Notes under the pieces: model-generated
Seen by the model: the letters and a program-made list of their open reading frames with translations, nothing else
Database searches by the model: none
Told to the model about the DNA's origin: nothing
Position numbers and translations under genes: made by a program
Assembly: GCA_003615045.1 (NCBI GenBank)
Contig: ML014122.1
Coordinates: 62,001-126,000, forward strand
DNA: 64,000 nt
Direction of reading: 5' to 3'
Source: Caulochytrium protostelioides
Taxonomy: Eukaryota; Chytridiomycota; Caulochytriomycetes; Caulochytriales; Caulochytriaceae
Shown here: one piece after another, positions 10,251-19,916 of the stretch
Numbering within the stretch: the stretch's first letter is position 1
How the letters are laid out: each line of letters begins with the position of its first letter

Positions 10251-10345
10251 ATGCAAGGCAAGGCTAGGCAATGCAAGGCAATACAATGCAAGGCAATACA
10301 ATGCAAGGCAGTGCAAGGCAATGCAATGCAGTGCAAGGCAATGCC
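10251..10345. repeat. imperfect pentanucleotide array (ATGCA/AGGCA/ATACA)
   Basis: Nineteen consecutive 5-base units without a frame slip, mostly alternating ATGCA and AGGCA with ATACA and GTGCA variants. It encodes the Cys/Ile/Ala/Leu runs seen in all frames, which are artefacts. Confidence 0.9.
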
Positions 10346-11010
10346 AAGGGAGATTTCGCGGACTGATTCGCAGAAGATGGGTCGTGTCCTTCCTGAAGGG
10401 TGGCGCTTCCGGCACAGGTGAAACTCAGATCCGACTGGAATCCGGTATGGGTCAAGGACGATGCGGGCATGGACGTGCGGGCGGACCTCGTGGCTTCAGG
10501 CCGCAACATCAGAAAAATCTGGGGTCTGGGAATCAGAAATCCTGGGATGGCGAATGTGGAAGCGCAGACAATACGCATGGCGTGAAGGCCCTGCGAGCGA
10601 CAAGAACGACATCCATCATGACATGGCAGGGCCACGGGATGCGCCGAGTCCGTTGGTTGTCTCATGGCTGCCAGAAGAACCACGTGGGGTTTCGATTTAC
10701 ACGAAGCGTCTCGAACGAATCCACATCGAGTATACACGCTGCTCGACCTGATTCGTCAGCGTCGTCCCCGCTCGTCCTCGCAGCAAGTCGAGTCGCGTCG
10801 AGGCCCTGCGAGAGCTTGCGGCCATTGCGGCACCCGCCGCTTTAGCGGCGCCCGCAGCCACTTCCCGCACCGCTTGACAGCGGCCAGCGGCCCCGAGACA
10901 ACGACCCGAGCGCCACCGGCGCCATGCTCCCGCCAACACGTGCCTGCGGCTTGACATGTATTTGTCTCTTCCCGGCATCACGAGGTTATTTTTCGCGCTA
11001 TTGATGCATC

Positions 11011-11050
11011 ATACCATACCATACCATACCGATCAGATCAGGTCAGATCG
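11011..11050. repeat. pentanucleotide array next to the SNF1 stop
   Basis: Four perfect ATACC units (11011-11030) are followed in the same 5-base register by GATCA, GATCA, GGTCA, GATCG. It lies in the probable SNF1 3' UTR. Confidence 0.75.
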
Positions 11051-11076
11051 ATGCATGAGAACAAGCAAGAGATCGG

Positions 11077-13500
11077 CTAGCGGATAATGTCGCTGAGCAG
11101 CCGCGTGCACGCCTGGAAGAAGCCGAACGTGCTCAGGTGCATCAGGTCGGCCTCGGCCACGCGCGGCGGGACCCCGCCGGCGCCCGTGCCCGCGCCGGCC
11201 GCCGCGCCGCCGACGTCGACGGTCGCGAACGGATGGACCGGCGTCTCAAAGACGCCCGTCGACGGCACCGGCGCCAAGCCCGCCGCCGCCACCGCCGCAG
11301 GGTCGTCCCGCCCGGCCGCGACGGCCGCGGGCGCCGAGGGAGACGCGACGAGCGGCGGTGGGGACGCCGCGGCGCCGTCGACCGCCATGGGCGTCGGCGC
11401 CGCTTGGCCGTGGCTGTGGCCGTGAGACGGCGTCGGCGAGGTGGTCGCGCTGGCGGCGGCGGCGGCGACGTAGCCGGCCGGGGTATGGACATGGACTTGG
11501 GCGACGTGGGCAGCCTCCATATCGGCGAGGTAGGCGGCGAGGTGGGAGCCGGCGGGCTGGGGCGCGACGGCCTGGGCCTGGGCGACGGCGGCGGCGGTCG
11601 CGGCGGCCTGGCTGGGCCGGATCTGCTGCATGGGCGTCACGTTGCGGAAGTCCACGAGGTACGTCAGGTTGCCGTCACCTTGGTACAGCTGCAGGTCCAT
11701 CTTGATCACGTGGTTGCCCGGCTGGATCGTGCGCACGCGCAGGTGGTACGGCGTGATGACCTTCCACTGCATGCCGGTGTTGATGAGCGCCTTGTAGATC
11801 TCGAGCATGATATCGAGCGGGGGGCTGCGCGAGCGGATGCCGATGTGCCAGCGCGTGCGGTTCTTGATCGTCGACGCGGGCCGCGGGAACTGCGACGCCG
11901 ACGTCGGCAGCACCTGGACCTGCGACACGTCCGCGCCCGGCTGCGGCCGCGGCGGGCTCATCCCGAGCGTCGCCGCCTGCAAATTCATACTGGCCGTCAA
12001 CGCGCTCGTCGCATGGCTCGCGCGCGTCGCGGCGCCATCCGCGCCGTGGCTCGTAGCCGGCATCCCGAGGCGCGCGCCGAGCTCGCTCGCCGAGAGCGAC
12101 ATCCCGACGGTGCCACTGGCCGCGGACGCCGTCATCCCCGGCGGCACGCCGAGCGAGTTGAGCGACGGCGGCGGCAGCAGGCCGTGGGACGCGTGGCCGG
12201 GCGGCGCCGTGGTGTCGGCGATGGGGACGGGCATCGCCCCGGCGGCGGCGGCGCCGCCATGGGCAGGACTCGGCGTCGGTGATGGCGAGGGGCGCGCGGC
12301 GTTCGCCGGTAATGGGGGCGCCGCGCTGTGGGCGCCGTGAACGCCGTGGGGATCGTGAGGACCGCCGCCGGCGCTGGCCATGGCGTTGGCCATACTGAAG
12401 GAGGGCGGGGAGGTCGAGAGCAGCCACTGGCGCTGGTGGACAAGGCCCGACTGGCCCTGCACGGTATGGCGGTAGTTCTTGATGAGTTCGTAGGCGACCT
12501 TGACCTGGTTGTTGCCCGTTTCGGCGAGGGCTTCGTCGATCATGGCGCGGGAGAAGTTCATGCGGCTGTAGACCTCCTCGACGATGCTGGGGTCAAGGGT
12601 CATCGGCGGCTGCGGCGCGCCCTGGCCCGGACCGCCGCGCCCGCCTGACCCGCAGGCGGGCCGCGCCTTCGTCGCGGCGACGGCATGCTTCAAGTAGTCC
12701 GGCAGCCGCTTCGTAAACCACGCGTGCTGCATGATCTCGCTGATGGTCGCACGCTCCAGCGGGTTGACCACCAGCATCCGGGCGATCATGTCCCGGCTCC
12801 CGGGCGACAGGTAGCTCGGCACGTGGTAGTGCCCCGACGTGATTTTCTTGAACAGCGACGGGATGTGCTCGTCGTCGAACGGCAACCGCCCGCATAGCAT
12901 CACGTAGAGAATGACGCCGACGGACCACACATCGACCTCGGGGCCGCCGTACAGCTTGCCGCTGATCACCTCGGGCGCGGCATAGTTGGGGGACCCGCAG
13001 GAGGTCGCGAGAAAGTCGCCGTCGTGGAGCTGATTCGAGAGGCCAAAATCGGCCAGCTTCACGTGGTCATACTCGTCGAGCAGCACGTTTTCGGGCTTGA
13101 GGTCGCGATGGACGATGTTGTGGGCGTGGCAGTAGTGGACCGCGCAGATGATCTGCTGAAAAAAGAGCCGCGCATCGCTCTCGGCCATGCGGCCGCGCTC
13201 GACAATGTAGTTGAAGAGCTCGCCGCCCGCATACTCCATGACCAGGATGATGTCGGTCGGCGTCGTGATGACCTCATAGAGCTGGATGATGTGCGGGTGG
13301 CGCAGTCGCTTCAAGTACTCAATCTCACGCTTGACGCGGAGGACCATATCCAGATGCGTGATCTTCTGGCGGTTCACGATCTTCATGGCCACCTTGTGGC
13401 CGGTCTGGGCATGGACGGCGAGCTTGACCTTGCCGAAGGACCCGACACCCAGCGTTTCGAGCAGCGTGTAGTTGCCGATCTTGACCTGTGTCGTTGCCAT
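11077..13500 (-). CDS. SNF1: SNF1/AMP-activated protein kinase catalytic subunit
   Basis: An 807-residue Ser/Thr kinase, the energy-stress regulator that acts with beta and gamma subunits to derepress alternative carbon use and inhibit anabolic enzymes. Kinase domain residues ~10-265: Gly loop GVGSFGKV, Lys40, helix-C Glu59, HRDLKPEN with Asp133, DFG 151-153. Activation loop SCGSPNYAAPEV carries the upstream-kinase target Thr166 (yeast Thr210, AMPK Thr172). A UBA-like autoinhibitory segment follows at ~300-350, starting LDPSIVEEVYSRMNF. After a long Ala/Pro/Gly linker comes the C-terminal adenylate-sensor/KA1-like region: RTRWHIGIRSRSPPLDIMLE and the following strands. A second low-complexity insert separates this from the last helix, FFQACTRLLSDIIR, so the C-domain is interrupted by about 150 residues. 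ACC1, a known SNF1 target in yeast, is in the same window, though linkage need not be functional. Confidence 0.97.
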   Translation of the reverse strand: MATTQVKIGNYTLLETLGVGSFGKVKLAVHAQTGHKVAMKIVNRQKITHLDMVLRVKREIEYLKRLRHPHIIQLYEVITTPTDIILVMEYAGGELFNYIVERGRMAESDARLFFQQIICAVHYCHAHNIVHRDLKPENVLLDEYDHVKLADFGLSNQLHDGDFLATSCGSPNYAAPEVISGKLYGGPEVDVWSVGVILYVMLCGRLPFDDEHIPSLFKKITSGHYHVPSYLSPGSRDMIARMLVVNPLERATISEIMQHAWFTKRLPDYLKHAVAATKARPACGSGGRGGPGQGAPQPPMTLDPSIVEEVYSRMNFSRAMIDEALAETGNNQVKVAYELIKNYRHTVQGQSGLVHQRQWLLSTSPPSFSMANAMASAGGGPHDPHGVHGAHSAAPPLPANAARPSPSPTPSPAHGGAAAAGAMPVPIADTTAPPGHASHGLLPPPSLNSLGVPPGMTASAASGTVGMSLSASELGARLGMPATSHGADGAATRASHATSALTASMNLQAATLGMSPPRPQPGADVSQVQVLPTSASQFPRPASTIKNRTRWHIGIRSRSPPLDIMLEIYKALINTGMQWKVITPYHLRVRTIQPGNHVIKMDLQLYQGDGNLTYLVDFRNVTPMQQIRPSQAAATAAAVAQAQAVAPQPAGSHLAAYLADMEAAHVAQVHVHTPAGYVAAAAASATTSPTPSHGHSHGQAAPTPMAVDGAAASPPPLVASPSAPAAVAAGRDDPAAVAAAGLAPVPSTGVFETPVHPFATVDVGGAAAGAGTGAGGVPPRVAEADLMHLSTFGFFQACTRLLSDIIR

Positions 13501-14885
13501 GGCGGCAGCAGGTCCGCGGGGGGGTGGGCCTCGGGGAGGTGTCGGCCAGCGCCCACGCAGACGTCCTCGGCGCGCTGTACCGACCGCAGTCTCGGTCGGT
13601 CGGTCGGTCTCCTACGCGTCTGCGTGGCAAGCAATGTCAGCGCCGTCGTCGTCGTCGTCGGGGTCGTCGTCGTGACTTGAAGCGTGGCCGTCGTCATGGA
13701 GACCAGCGGATGCCGCGGCCCGTGAAGCGGAAGCGGCTCTGAGAGCGCCAGCAATGTTTCGTGATGGCCGGGCCGATGCTCGGGCCGATGCTCGTGCGTG
13801 GCACGTGGCGTCGGCTGCGAGGACGCGGAGTCAGAAACGATCCGTCTCACGCGCTTGCAGAGGCGGGGGTATACGGCGGAGCCGAGAGCAAACCACGACG
13901 CTGTCGGTCTCAATCAGGAGGGCACGGGCCCAGGCGGCGGCGGCGGTCTCCGTCGTCGCCGTCGTTTCGAGGCAGCACCGACGGCAACGGCGACGCAGAC
14001 GTTCGCAGAGGCACTCACGACGCCATTCGGTCGACGTGCCGGCCACGAGCAAGCGGAGGGGCCCTAGGGCGGGCCGGATCGTCGGCGATCGTCCACTCCG
14101 CCGTCGGCACGGCCCCGCGGCCACGACGCCGTCGGCGCAGAGCCGAGGTCTTGATCACGCGTCTCGCGCGGTGAGACGACCAGCGTCTTTTCGGGCAGGC
14201 GGGCGCCGGGGATGCGTGGCTGGCGTGGCGACGGGGAGGACGATACCTGGTGCGCTGGAGGGAGTCGCGGCAACGGCACCTGGGCGACGGGCGGTGGGGC
14301 GGACGGCGTGCCGGCGAGGGAGGGCACGTCGCGTCGACAGCACCGGCGAGGACGAGGCGTCCGCGGGATGCGCCGCCGCAGCAAGCCAGGAACCACGTGA
14401 GCGGGCTAGCCAGCCAGCGAGCGGGCACGCAAGCACGTATGCTCGAGAGGGTGGGTGGCGGCGATAGCTTAAGTCGCGGACGGTACGGACGCTCGCGGCG
14501 ACGCGGAGCTCGACAGAGACCGGAAGCAGCGGTTGCGAGCAGCGCTGGACAGCCGTGGGCGGGCGATGGGGGTATATGGCAGCAGCGCTCACGATGCGGC
14601 GACCGAGACCGATGCGGCGAGGGGCGATGGCCCGAGCACGGCAGCAGCAGCAGGGGTCGGCTGGCACGTGACGCGACGCTGCCACTGTGTCCACGTGCGC
14701 CAGCACACCACGATGGCGGGCGGCTGTTAGCTTGACGCGGATATGCTTGCACACGGCGGCCATCGCGGTGGCAGCATCGACCGACGGCCGCCGCAGCCGC
14801 AGCCGTAGCAGCAGCAGCAGCAGTATGGGCGGCGGTACCAGCGGCGGTGGCCAGGATGACGTCTCACGCGGCTGATCCGTGGGCC

Positions 14886-15016
14886 GGCACCGGCACCGGC
14901 ACCGGCACCGGCAGGGCCGCCCCCCGCACCCGCCCGCCACCTCGTCGCGCCTTCGTGTGGCCCCGTGCGCCCTCGCATCGGCATCGGCATCGGCATCGGC
15001 ATCGGCATCGGCATCC
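14886..15016. repeat. two hexanucleotide arrays (GGCACC)n and (GCATCG)n
   Basis: Four GGCACC units from 14886 and seven GCATCG-type units from 14975 to 15016. They are separated by ordinary sequence and drive Arg-His, Ser-Ala and Pro-Met dipeptide runs in the overlapping ORFs. Confidence 0.85.
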
Positions 15017-15980
15017 GCATTCGCCGGCGCGTGGAGCCCTGGCGAGGGTGAGTGCGTCGCGCGCGTGCCGGTGCCGGTGGCGCCCTGGCGAAGGGACCGC
15101 GCCTCTGCGCCGTGGAGCGCTGCTTTTCGCTTCGTTTCGATGGAATCCGACGCGCCGTCCTGCATCGTCCATACCGATGCCGGTGGACGCGTGCATTTCC
15201 GGATGGGGAGGGTCTTTGCCGACTTTTTTTTCTTCAATTTTTTTTTGATTATTTTTCATGAGGATGGCTCAAAGGCATTCAAGGCAGCACGGGAAGTGCC
15301 ATGCATCATGCAGGTCGCGCTGTCGATGCACGCCGGCCTTCCATGAAGGATGGCTCTCATTCAGAGTTAGAGTCAGGACAGAGTGGCAGAGCGATCGGAT
15401 GTTGGTTGGTGCCAGCGACATCGTTGCATCGAGGATCACGGGTGGGGGGATGAGGTCGGGTGTCCAGATGAGCGTGACGATGAGGGCGACGCGGCGACCC
15501 GGTCCGTTAAAGCGCGGGCGGGCCGCCCTCCACGCCGCCCGACCATGCCCGCGCAGCCTTGCCTTCGCGTCCGCCGGGCCCTAGCGAAGGCAGGCGGGCA
15601 CCGCGGGCATGGCCAGCACGGGTCCAATGGAGGGAGGTCCCACCAACACGACGGCCCTCATCTCGCCACCAACGTGATACAGAAGGCGTCATCGACGGCG
15701 ATCACGTGCAGCAAAGCCAGCGGTCGGAGGATGGTTTCATCCCAGGATCCACGCTCATCGATCACCTCCGCGATTTTTGTTGCTTGAACGGCGATCGAAC
15801 GAGTCGATCTCTGGTGAAGGACAGCCCCATTCGTTGCGACATCGCCCTCCGTCGCCATCACAAACCGTATTCCGATAGACCTCTTTTCCCCCCTTCCGAC
15901 ATAGACGGCATTCTTTCCAGCGACAACGGGGCGACCACAGGCCATTCCGTGCCGACACCAACGTATTGATTGGCGTCGCC

Positions 15981-16022
15981 CGCGCCTGCCTGATCGCGCC
16001 TGCCTGATCGCGCCTGCCCGAT
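15981..16022. repeat. three 14-bp tandem repeats upstream of the helicase
   Basis: The unit CGCGCCTGCCTGAT is repeated three times (last copy with one change), 60-100 bases before the helicase start codon. Confidence 0.85.
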
Positions 16023-16030
16023 CGCGTTGC

Positions 16031-16048
16031 CACGTGCAAGGCCACGTG
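16031..16048 (+). promoter_or_regulatory. pair of CACGTG E-boxes 12 bp apart
   Basis: CACGTG at 16031-16036 and 16043-16048, carried by a duplicated 12-bp unit GCCACGTGCAAG, 30-50 bases before the helicase ATG. The palindrome is the classic bHLH site (Cbf1/Pho4-type in fungi). It may instead be just a chance product of the local duplication. Confidence 0.35.
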
Positions 16049-16079
16049 CAAGGCCACGGGCCCCGAGGCAGACGGCAGG

Positions 16080-18296
16080 ATGGAGCCGCTCGTTGACGCG
16101 TTTGTGGCGCGGCAGCAGCAGCTGATCGCGGCCGAGCTCGACGTCGAGCTCGCCGAAGTCGAGGCGGTGCAGCGCCAGTCGACGCCGAGCCAGCTGCAGC
16201 GGCGGGGCCTCGCGCTGCGCGCGCTCGTGCCCACGGCGCGCCGCACCGGACTCGGCGGCAAGGCCATTGTGACCTTCGAACTCGGGTTCGGCCCGGGCAC
16301 CCGCGGCGACGGGCGGCTGCCGGCGCACACGTTCCGCGTCGGCGACATCGTCCGCCTTGAGCCCGACGGCAGCGCGCCGGGCGAGCGATCGGCCGCGCGG
16401 CAGCATGCCGCCGCCAAGCAAGCTGCTGCTGCGGCCGCGGGCAGCGGCACGTCGCCTCCACCTGATACCGACGCGTCGGGCGTCGTCATCCGCGTGAACG
16501 ACCGGAGCCTCGTGCTGGCGTTCGACGAGGAGCCCGACGTGGTCACCGAGTGCGACACGACGCGGCGCGGCGGCGGCGGGTTGCGGATGCTCAAGATCGC
16601 CAACCGGACGACGTACCACCGCATGACGACGGCCATGGCGGCGCTTGGCCAGTTTGTGCGGCACGAGGGCGCGCATGCGCTGGTGTGCCCGCCGGGGCTC
16701 GTCGACGTGCTGTTCGGACGTGCGGCGCCACGCATGGGCGCCGTGCCGCCGCTCGACGCCGTCGCGTGGACCGACCCGGGGCTCAATGGCTTCCAGCAGA
16801 CCGCCGTCGCGCGCGCGCTCGCGGCTGAGCACCTCTTTCTCATCCACGGGCCCCCGGGCACCGGCAAGACGGCCACCTGCACGGAGCTCATCCGGCAGCT
16901 CGTGCAGCGCGGGCAGCGCGTGCTTGTTTGCGGGCCGTCCAACATCAGCGTCGACAACGTGCTCGAGCGGCTGGAGCACCGGCCGCCGCGCGCCGCGGCG
17001 GCGTCGCGCGCCGGCAGCAGCGCGGCCTCCGTGAAGCTCGGGCTGGTGCGCGTCGGGCACCCGGCGCGCGTGATCCCGGTCGTGCGGCAGCACACGTTGG
17101 ATGCGCGGCTGGGCACGTCGCACGGCGGCGGGCTCGTGCAGGACCTTCGCGCCGAGATGGACGGCGTCCTCGCCAAGATCCAGAAGCCCAAGCACCGCGC
17201 CGAGCGCCGCGATTTGTGGCGCGAGCACCGGACGCTGCGCAAAGAGCTGCGGGTGCGCGAAGCGCGCGCCGTCGAGGAAGTCCTGGCCGAGTCGCAGGTC
17301 GTGCTGTGCACGCTGAGCGGGGCCGCGACGCGGGTGCTGCGCCACTCCGCCTTCGACGTCGTGATCATCGACGAGATCGCCCAGGCGATGGAGGCCGAGT
17401 GCTGGATCGCGATCGCGAAGGCCAAGAAGGTCATTCTCGCGGGCGACCACTGCCAGCTGCCGCCCACCATCAAGAGCGACACGAAAGCGAAAGCGAAAGC
17501 GAAAGCGATGCTGAGGACGGCTCCTGCGGGGGATGGGCCGCCCGGACGCGACACGGCGACGGAGCGCGCCGTGCAGGACTGGGCGAGCATGACCCTCGAA
17601 ACGACGCTGTTTGACCGGCAACGCCGCTTGCATAAGGCCCATCTGAGCACGCTGATGACGCGGCTGGAGATCCAGTACCGCATGAACGAGGCCATTATGG
17701 GGTTCTCGTCGCGGCAATTCTATGATGGCAAGCTGCAGGCGGACGCGTCAGTCCGCGACCACGTGCTCGCGGATCTGCCCGGCGTCGCGCGCACCGAGCT
17801 GACGACGTGCCCGCTGCTGTACATCGACACGTCGCACGCGGGCATGGACGAGGCGCGCGAGGCCGACGAGAACGACGCGCTCGGCACCGAGTCGCGTCTG
17901 AACCACGGCGAGGCCGACGTCGTCGTTGCGCGGCTGGCGGCCCTCGTCGACGCCGGTGTCGCGCCCGACCAAATCGGCATCATCACGCCGTACGCGGGCC
18001 AGGTCGGCGTCCTCAAGGACCGCGTGCTCGACGAGTTCCCCGCCGTCGAGATCAGCACCGTCGACGGGTTCCAAGGCCGCGAGAAGGAGGCGATCCTGCT
18101 GTCGCTTGTGCGGAGCAACGACACCGGGGAAGTTGGGTTTCTCAGCGACACGCGGCGGATGAACGTGGCGCTGACCCGCGCGCGCCGCCACCTCTGCGTC
18201 GTCGCCAACGGCGCCTGCATCGGGTCCCGCAACGCGTTTCTCGCGCAGATGGTCGAATGGCTCGAGGCCGAGGCCGAGATCGAGTATGCAAGCTAG
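16080..18296 (+). CDS. HCS1: superfamily 1B 5'-3' helicase, Hcs1/IGHMBP2-like
   Basis: A 738-residue Upf1-like SF1B helicase, an ATP-driven nucleic-acid translocase linked in yeast to DNA polymerase alpha and in animals to translation and tRNA-related particles. An N-terminal beta-barrel region (~1-150) contains a Gln/Ala-rich insert. Motif I GPPGTGKT is at 257-264 (Lys263), motif II DEIAQA at 431-436, motif III GDHCQLPPTI, then YRMNEAIMGFSS, motif V TVDGFQGREKEAI and motif VI LTRARRHL near the end. A Lys/Ala insert from a GAAAGC repeat near 17490-17510 lies after motif III. It ends shortly after motif VI, so it lacks the R3H domain and AN1 zinc finger of animal IGHMBP2, matching yeast Hcs1 (683 residues). 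Other Upf1-family members are less likely given the size and lack of a Cys/His domain. Confidence 0.92.
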   Translation: MEPLVDAFVARQQQLIAAELDVELAEVEAVQRQSTPSQLQRRGLALRALVPTARRTGLGGKAIVTFELGFGPGTRGDGRLPAHTFRVGDIVRLEPDGSAPGERSAARQHAAAKQAAAAAAGSGTSPPPDTDASGVVIRVNDRSLVLAFDEEPDVVTECDTTRRGGGGLRMLKIANRTTYHRMTTAMAALGQFVRHEGAHALVCPPGLVDVLFGRAAPRMGAVPPLDAVAWTDPGLNGFQQTAVARALAAEHLFLIHGPPGTGKTATCTELIRQLVQRGQRVLVCGPSNISVDNVLERLEHRPPRAAAASRAGSSAASVKLGLVRVGHPARVIPVVRQHTLDARLGTSHGGGLVQDLRAEMDGVLAKIQKPKHRAERRDLWREHRTLRKELRVREARAVEEVLAESQVVLCTLSGAATRVLRHSAFDVVIIDEIAQAMEAECWIAIAKAKKVILAGDHCQLPPTIKSDTKAKAKAKAMLRTAPAGDGPPGRDTATERAVQDWASMTLETTLFDRQRRLHKAHLSTLMTRLEIQYRMNEAIMGFSSRQFYDGKLQADASVRDHVLADLPGVARTELTTCPLLYIDTSHAGMDEAREADENDALGTESRLNHGEADVVVARLAALVDAGVAPDQIGIITPYAGQVGVLKDRVLDEFPAVEISTVDGFQGREKEAILLSLVRSNDTGEVGFLSDTRRMNVALTRARRHLCVVANGACIGSRNAFLAQMVEWLEAEAEIEYAS

Positions 18297-19115
18297 CTAT
18301 TGAGTCGTCTATCGATAGTCGTTTAGCGATGCCCAATGACGTGCCCGATGGCTCATGGTCGATGATCGAGACCTGTTGACAAAACATCACGAGGCCGTCG
18401 AAGGCGTTTAGCTGCCGACGTCGGGGGGGTGAATGGGCCATGGGAGGGTCCGATGCCTTCGTGAAGAGCCTCCATCTGCGTCGTGGGATTCAAGGGCCTT
18501 TAGAAAGTATGGATTGCCTGAGATGGCGGGATGGAATCCCCTCGGTTTTCAATGATGGCCAAGCTGCGGACGCGCCCCTCGCGGCCTGCGGCGGGGGGCT
18601 GCGCCACGCGATCGGGGATACGGCGCCGCCACCGCCACCGGAAGGCGCGCGATCGGGATTTGTCACAAAACACGTGGACCCGCGTTTAGGTCAGCAGACG
18701 ACCTCCCGCCGCGCCCACACCACGTGTTGGATGCCCCGCGGCGGGGTCGATGCATGAGAGCGACGCGAGCCATGGGCGGCCCGCAGTAGGGTCTTGAACG
18801 CACACCGGGTCATCACGGTCCTTTCGATCAGCATGATCGATCGTTCTGATCTGGGAAACGGAACGAGATAGGACTTCGGGAGACGACGCGAGACTGACTG
18901 ACTGCGACTCTCCCGGTGATCCTCCTTCCTCCACCCCCATCACACGAAGCATCATCATCATCATCATCACCATCACCATCATTAACATTAGCACGAGTTT
19001 CTCTCTCTCACACACACACTTTTCTCTCTCGAGCCGTCAGCGGAATTTCGAGTGGCCGGGTGTGCCTGATCCTACGCCTACGGAGATTCGCCAACGACCC
19101 ACCCGTGTGTGCTGG
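18297..19115. other. intergenic, no supported gene
   Basis: This holds the helicase 3' UTR and MOB2 promoter/leader. A CAT/ATC microsatellite at 18950-18981 and a CT/CA run at 19001-19018 lie 100-170 bases before the MOB2 start. Nothing else was recognised. Confidence 0.5.
18950..19018. repeat. ATC trinucleotide and CT/CA dinucleotide microsatellites
   Basis: About ten ATC/ACC units are followed, after a short AT-rich gap, by a CTCTCTCT and CACACACA stretch, in the probable 5' leader of MOB2. Confidence 0.85.
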
Positions 19116-19808
19116 ATGAACTTCATCCAGAGCAAGCTCCGCCTCCGGCGGTCGAGCGGCAGCAGCCGCGGTCAGGATAGCAGCCATGGCAGTGGCCTCA
19201 GCGGGCATCATGCCGCCGACCCGCCGCCGGTCCCGCTGTACCGCCAGCCGCCGTACGTGGAAGCCATCCTCGTGAACGGCAAGCTGAGCAAAGTCGTGCG
19301 TCTGCCGCGCTACGTCGACCAGGATGAATGGCTCGCGGCGAATGTGTTTTCCTTCTTCCACTCGGTCAACCGGTTCTACGGGGCCGTGACCGAGTACTGC
19401 ACGGCCACGACGTGCCCCACGATGAGCGGGCCCGACGGCACCGAGTACCTGTGGTCGGACCGGCACCGCAAAGCCTCGCGGGTGCCCGCGATGCAGTACA
19501 TCGACTTTGTCATGACATGGATTCAGAATCAGGTCGAGGACGAGGCCGTGTTTCCGACCAAGACCGCCAAGTTCCCCAAAGACTTTGGGAGCACCGTGCG
19601 CGCGATCTGCAAGCAGATGTTCCGGCTGTTTGCGCACATCTACCACGCCCACTTCGACGTGATTGTCGCCGTCAAGGCCGAGGCCCATGTAAACACGCTC
19701 TTTGCCCACTTCATGGCCTTCTGTCTCGCGTTCGATCTCCTCGACAAGAAGGAGTATGCGCCAATGGCCGGCTTTCTCCACGACCTCCAGGAGCTCGGTC
19801 GCCTCTGA
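19116..19808 (+). CDS. MOB2: Mob2, NDR/LATS-family kinase activator
   Basis: A 230-residue Mob protein from the ATG at 19116, beginning MNFIQSKLRLRR like other Mobs; 18 in-frame codons upstream are not Mob-like. Mob2 binds and activates NDR kinases (Cbk1 in budding yeast, Orb6 in fission yeast) that control polarised growth and cell separation. The segment PLYRQPPYVEAILVNGKLSK, followed by LPRYVDQDEWLAANVFSFF, is close to yeast Mob2 and distinct from Mob1. The zinc site is complete: Cys95 and Cys100, with His174 and His179 in HIYHAHFD. As I recall the yeast Mob2 sequence, it lacks the Cys pair. The 30 residues after the N-terminal motif are a Ser/Gly/His-rich linker. Confidence 0.95.
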   Translation: MNFIQSKLRLRRSSGSSRGQDSSHGSGLSGHHAADPPPVPLYRQPPYVEAILVNGKLSKVVRLPRYVDQDEWLAANVFSFFHSVNRFYGAVTEYCTATTCPTMSGPDGTEYLWSDRHRKASRVPAMQYIDFVMTWIQNQVEDEAVFPTKTAKFPKDFGSTVRAICKQMFRLFAHIYHAHFDVIVAVKAEAHVNTLFAHFMAFCLAFDLLDKKEYAPMAGFLHDLQELGRL

Positions 19809-19916
19809 GCGACACTCCCGCATAAAGCAGGTCTGATGCTGATCTCGGGTCAGAACAACAACAAACAACCGGAAAAAAAAACAGGGTCTCTTTCATAGAC
19901 AATGCGTCAGACACGT

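Larger units (their letters stand above)
9168..11076. other. intergenic, no supported gene
   Basis: About 1.9 kb between two minus-strand genes; it should hold the flippase promoter and the SNF1 3' UTR. ORFs on both strands are Arg/Ala/Pro-rich and unrecognisable. It contains a 5-bp-period array at 10251-10345 and a second one next to the SNF1 stop at 11011-11050. GC falls in the last ~200 bases. Confidence 0.5.
13501..16079. other. intergenic between divergent genes, no supported gene
   Basis: About 2.6 kb holding the SNF1 promoter (left) and helicase promoter (right). Long ORFs on both strands are Arg/Pro/Ala-rich noise. It contains hexamer arrays near 14886-15016, an AGC run at 14808-14823, T-runs near 15226-15256, and short tandem repeats abutting the helicase start. 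Confidence 0.5.

Noticed and set aside
14886-15016. Tandem hexamers considered as a CRISPR array or telomere
   Set aside because: Units are directly adjacent without spacers, and neither the sequence nor the position fits a telomere.
14155-15237. 360-codon minus-strand ORF starting with a Lys run
   Set aside because: The Lys codons come from a T run on the plus strand; the rest is Arg/Ala/Asp from hexamer arrays.
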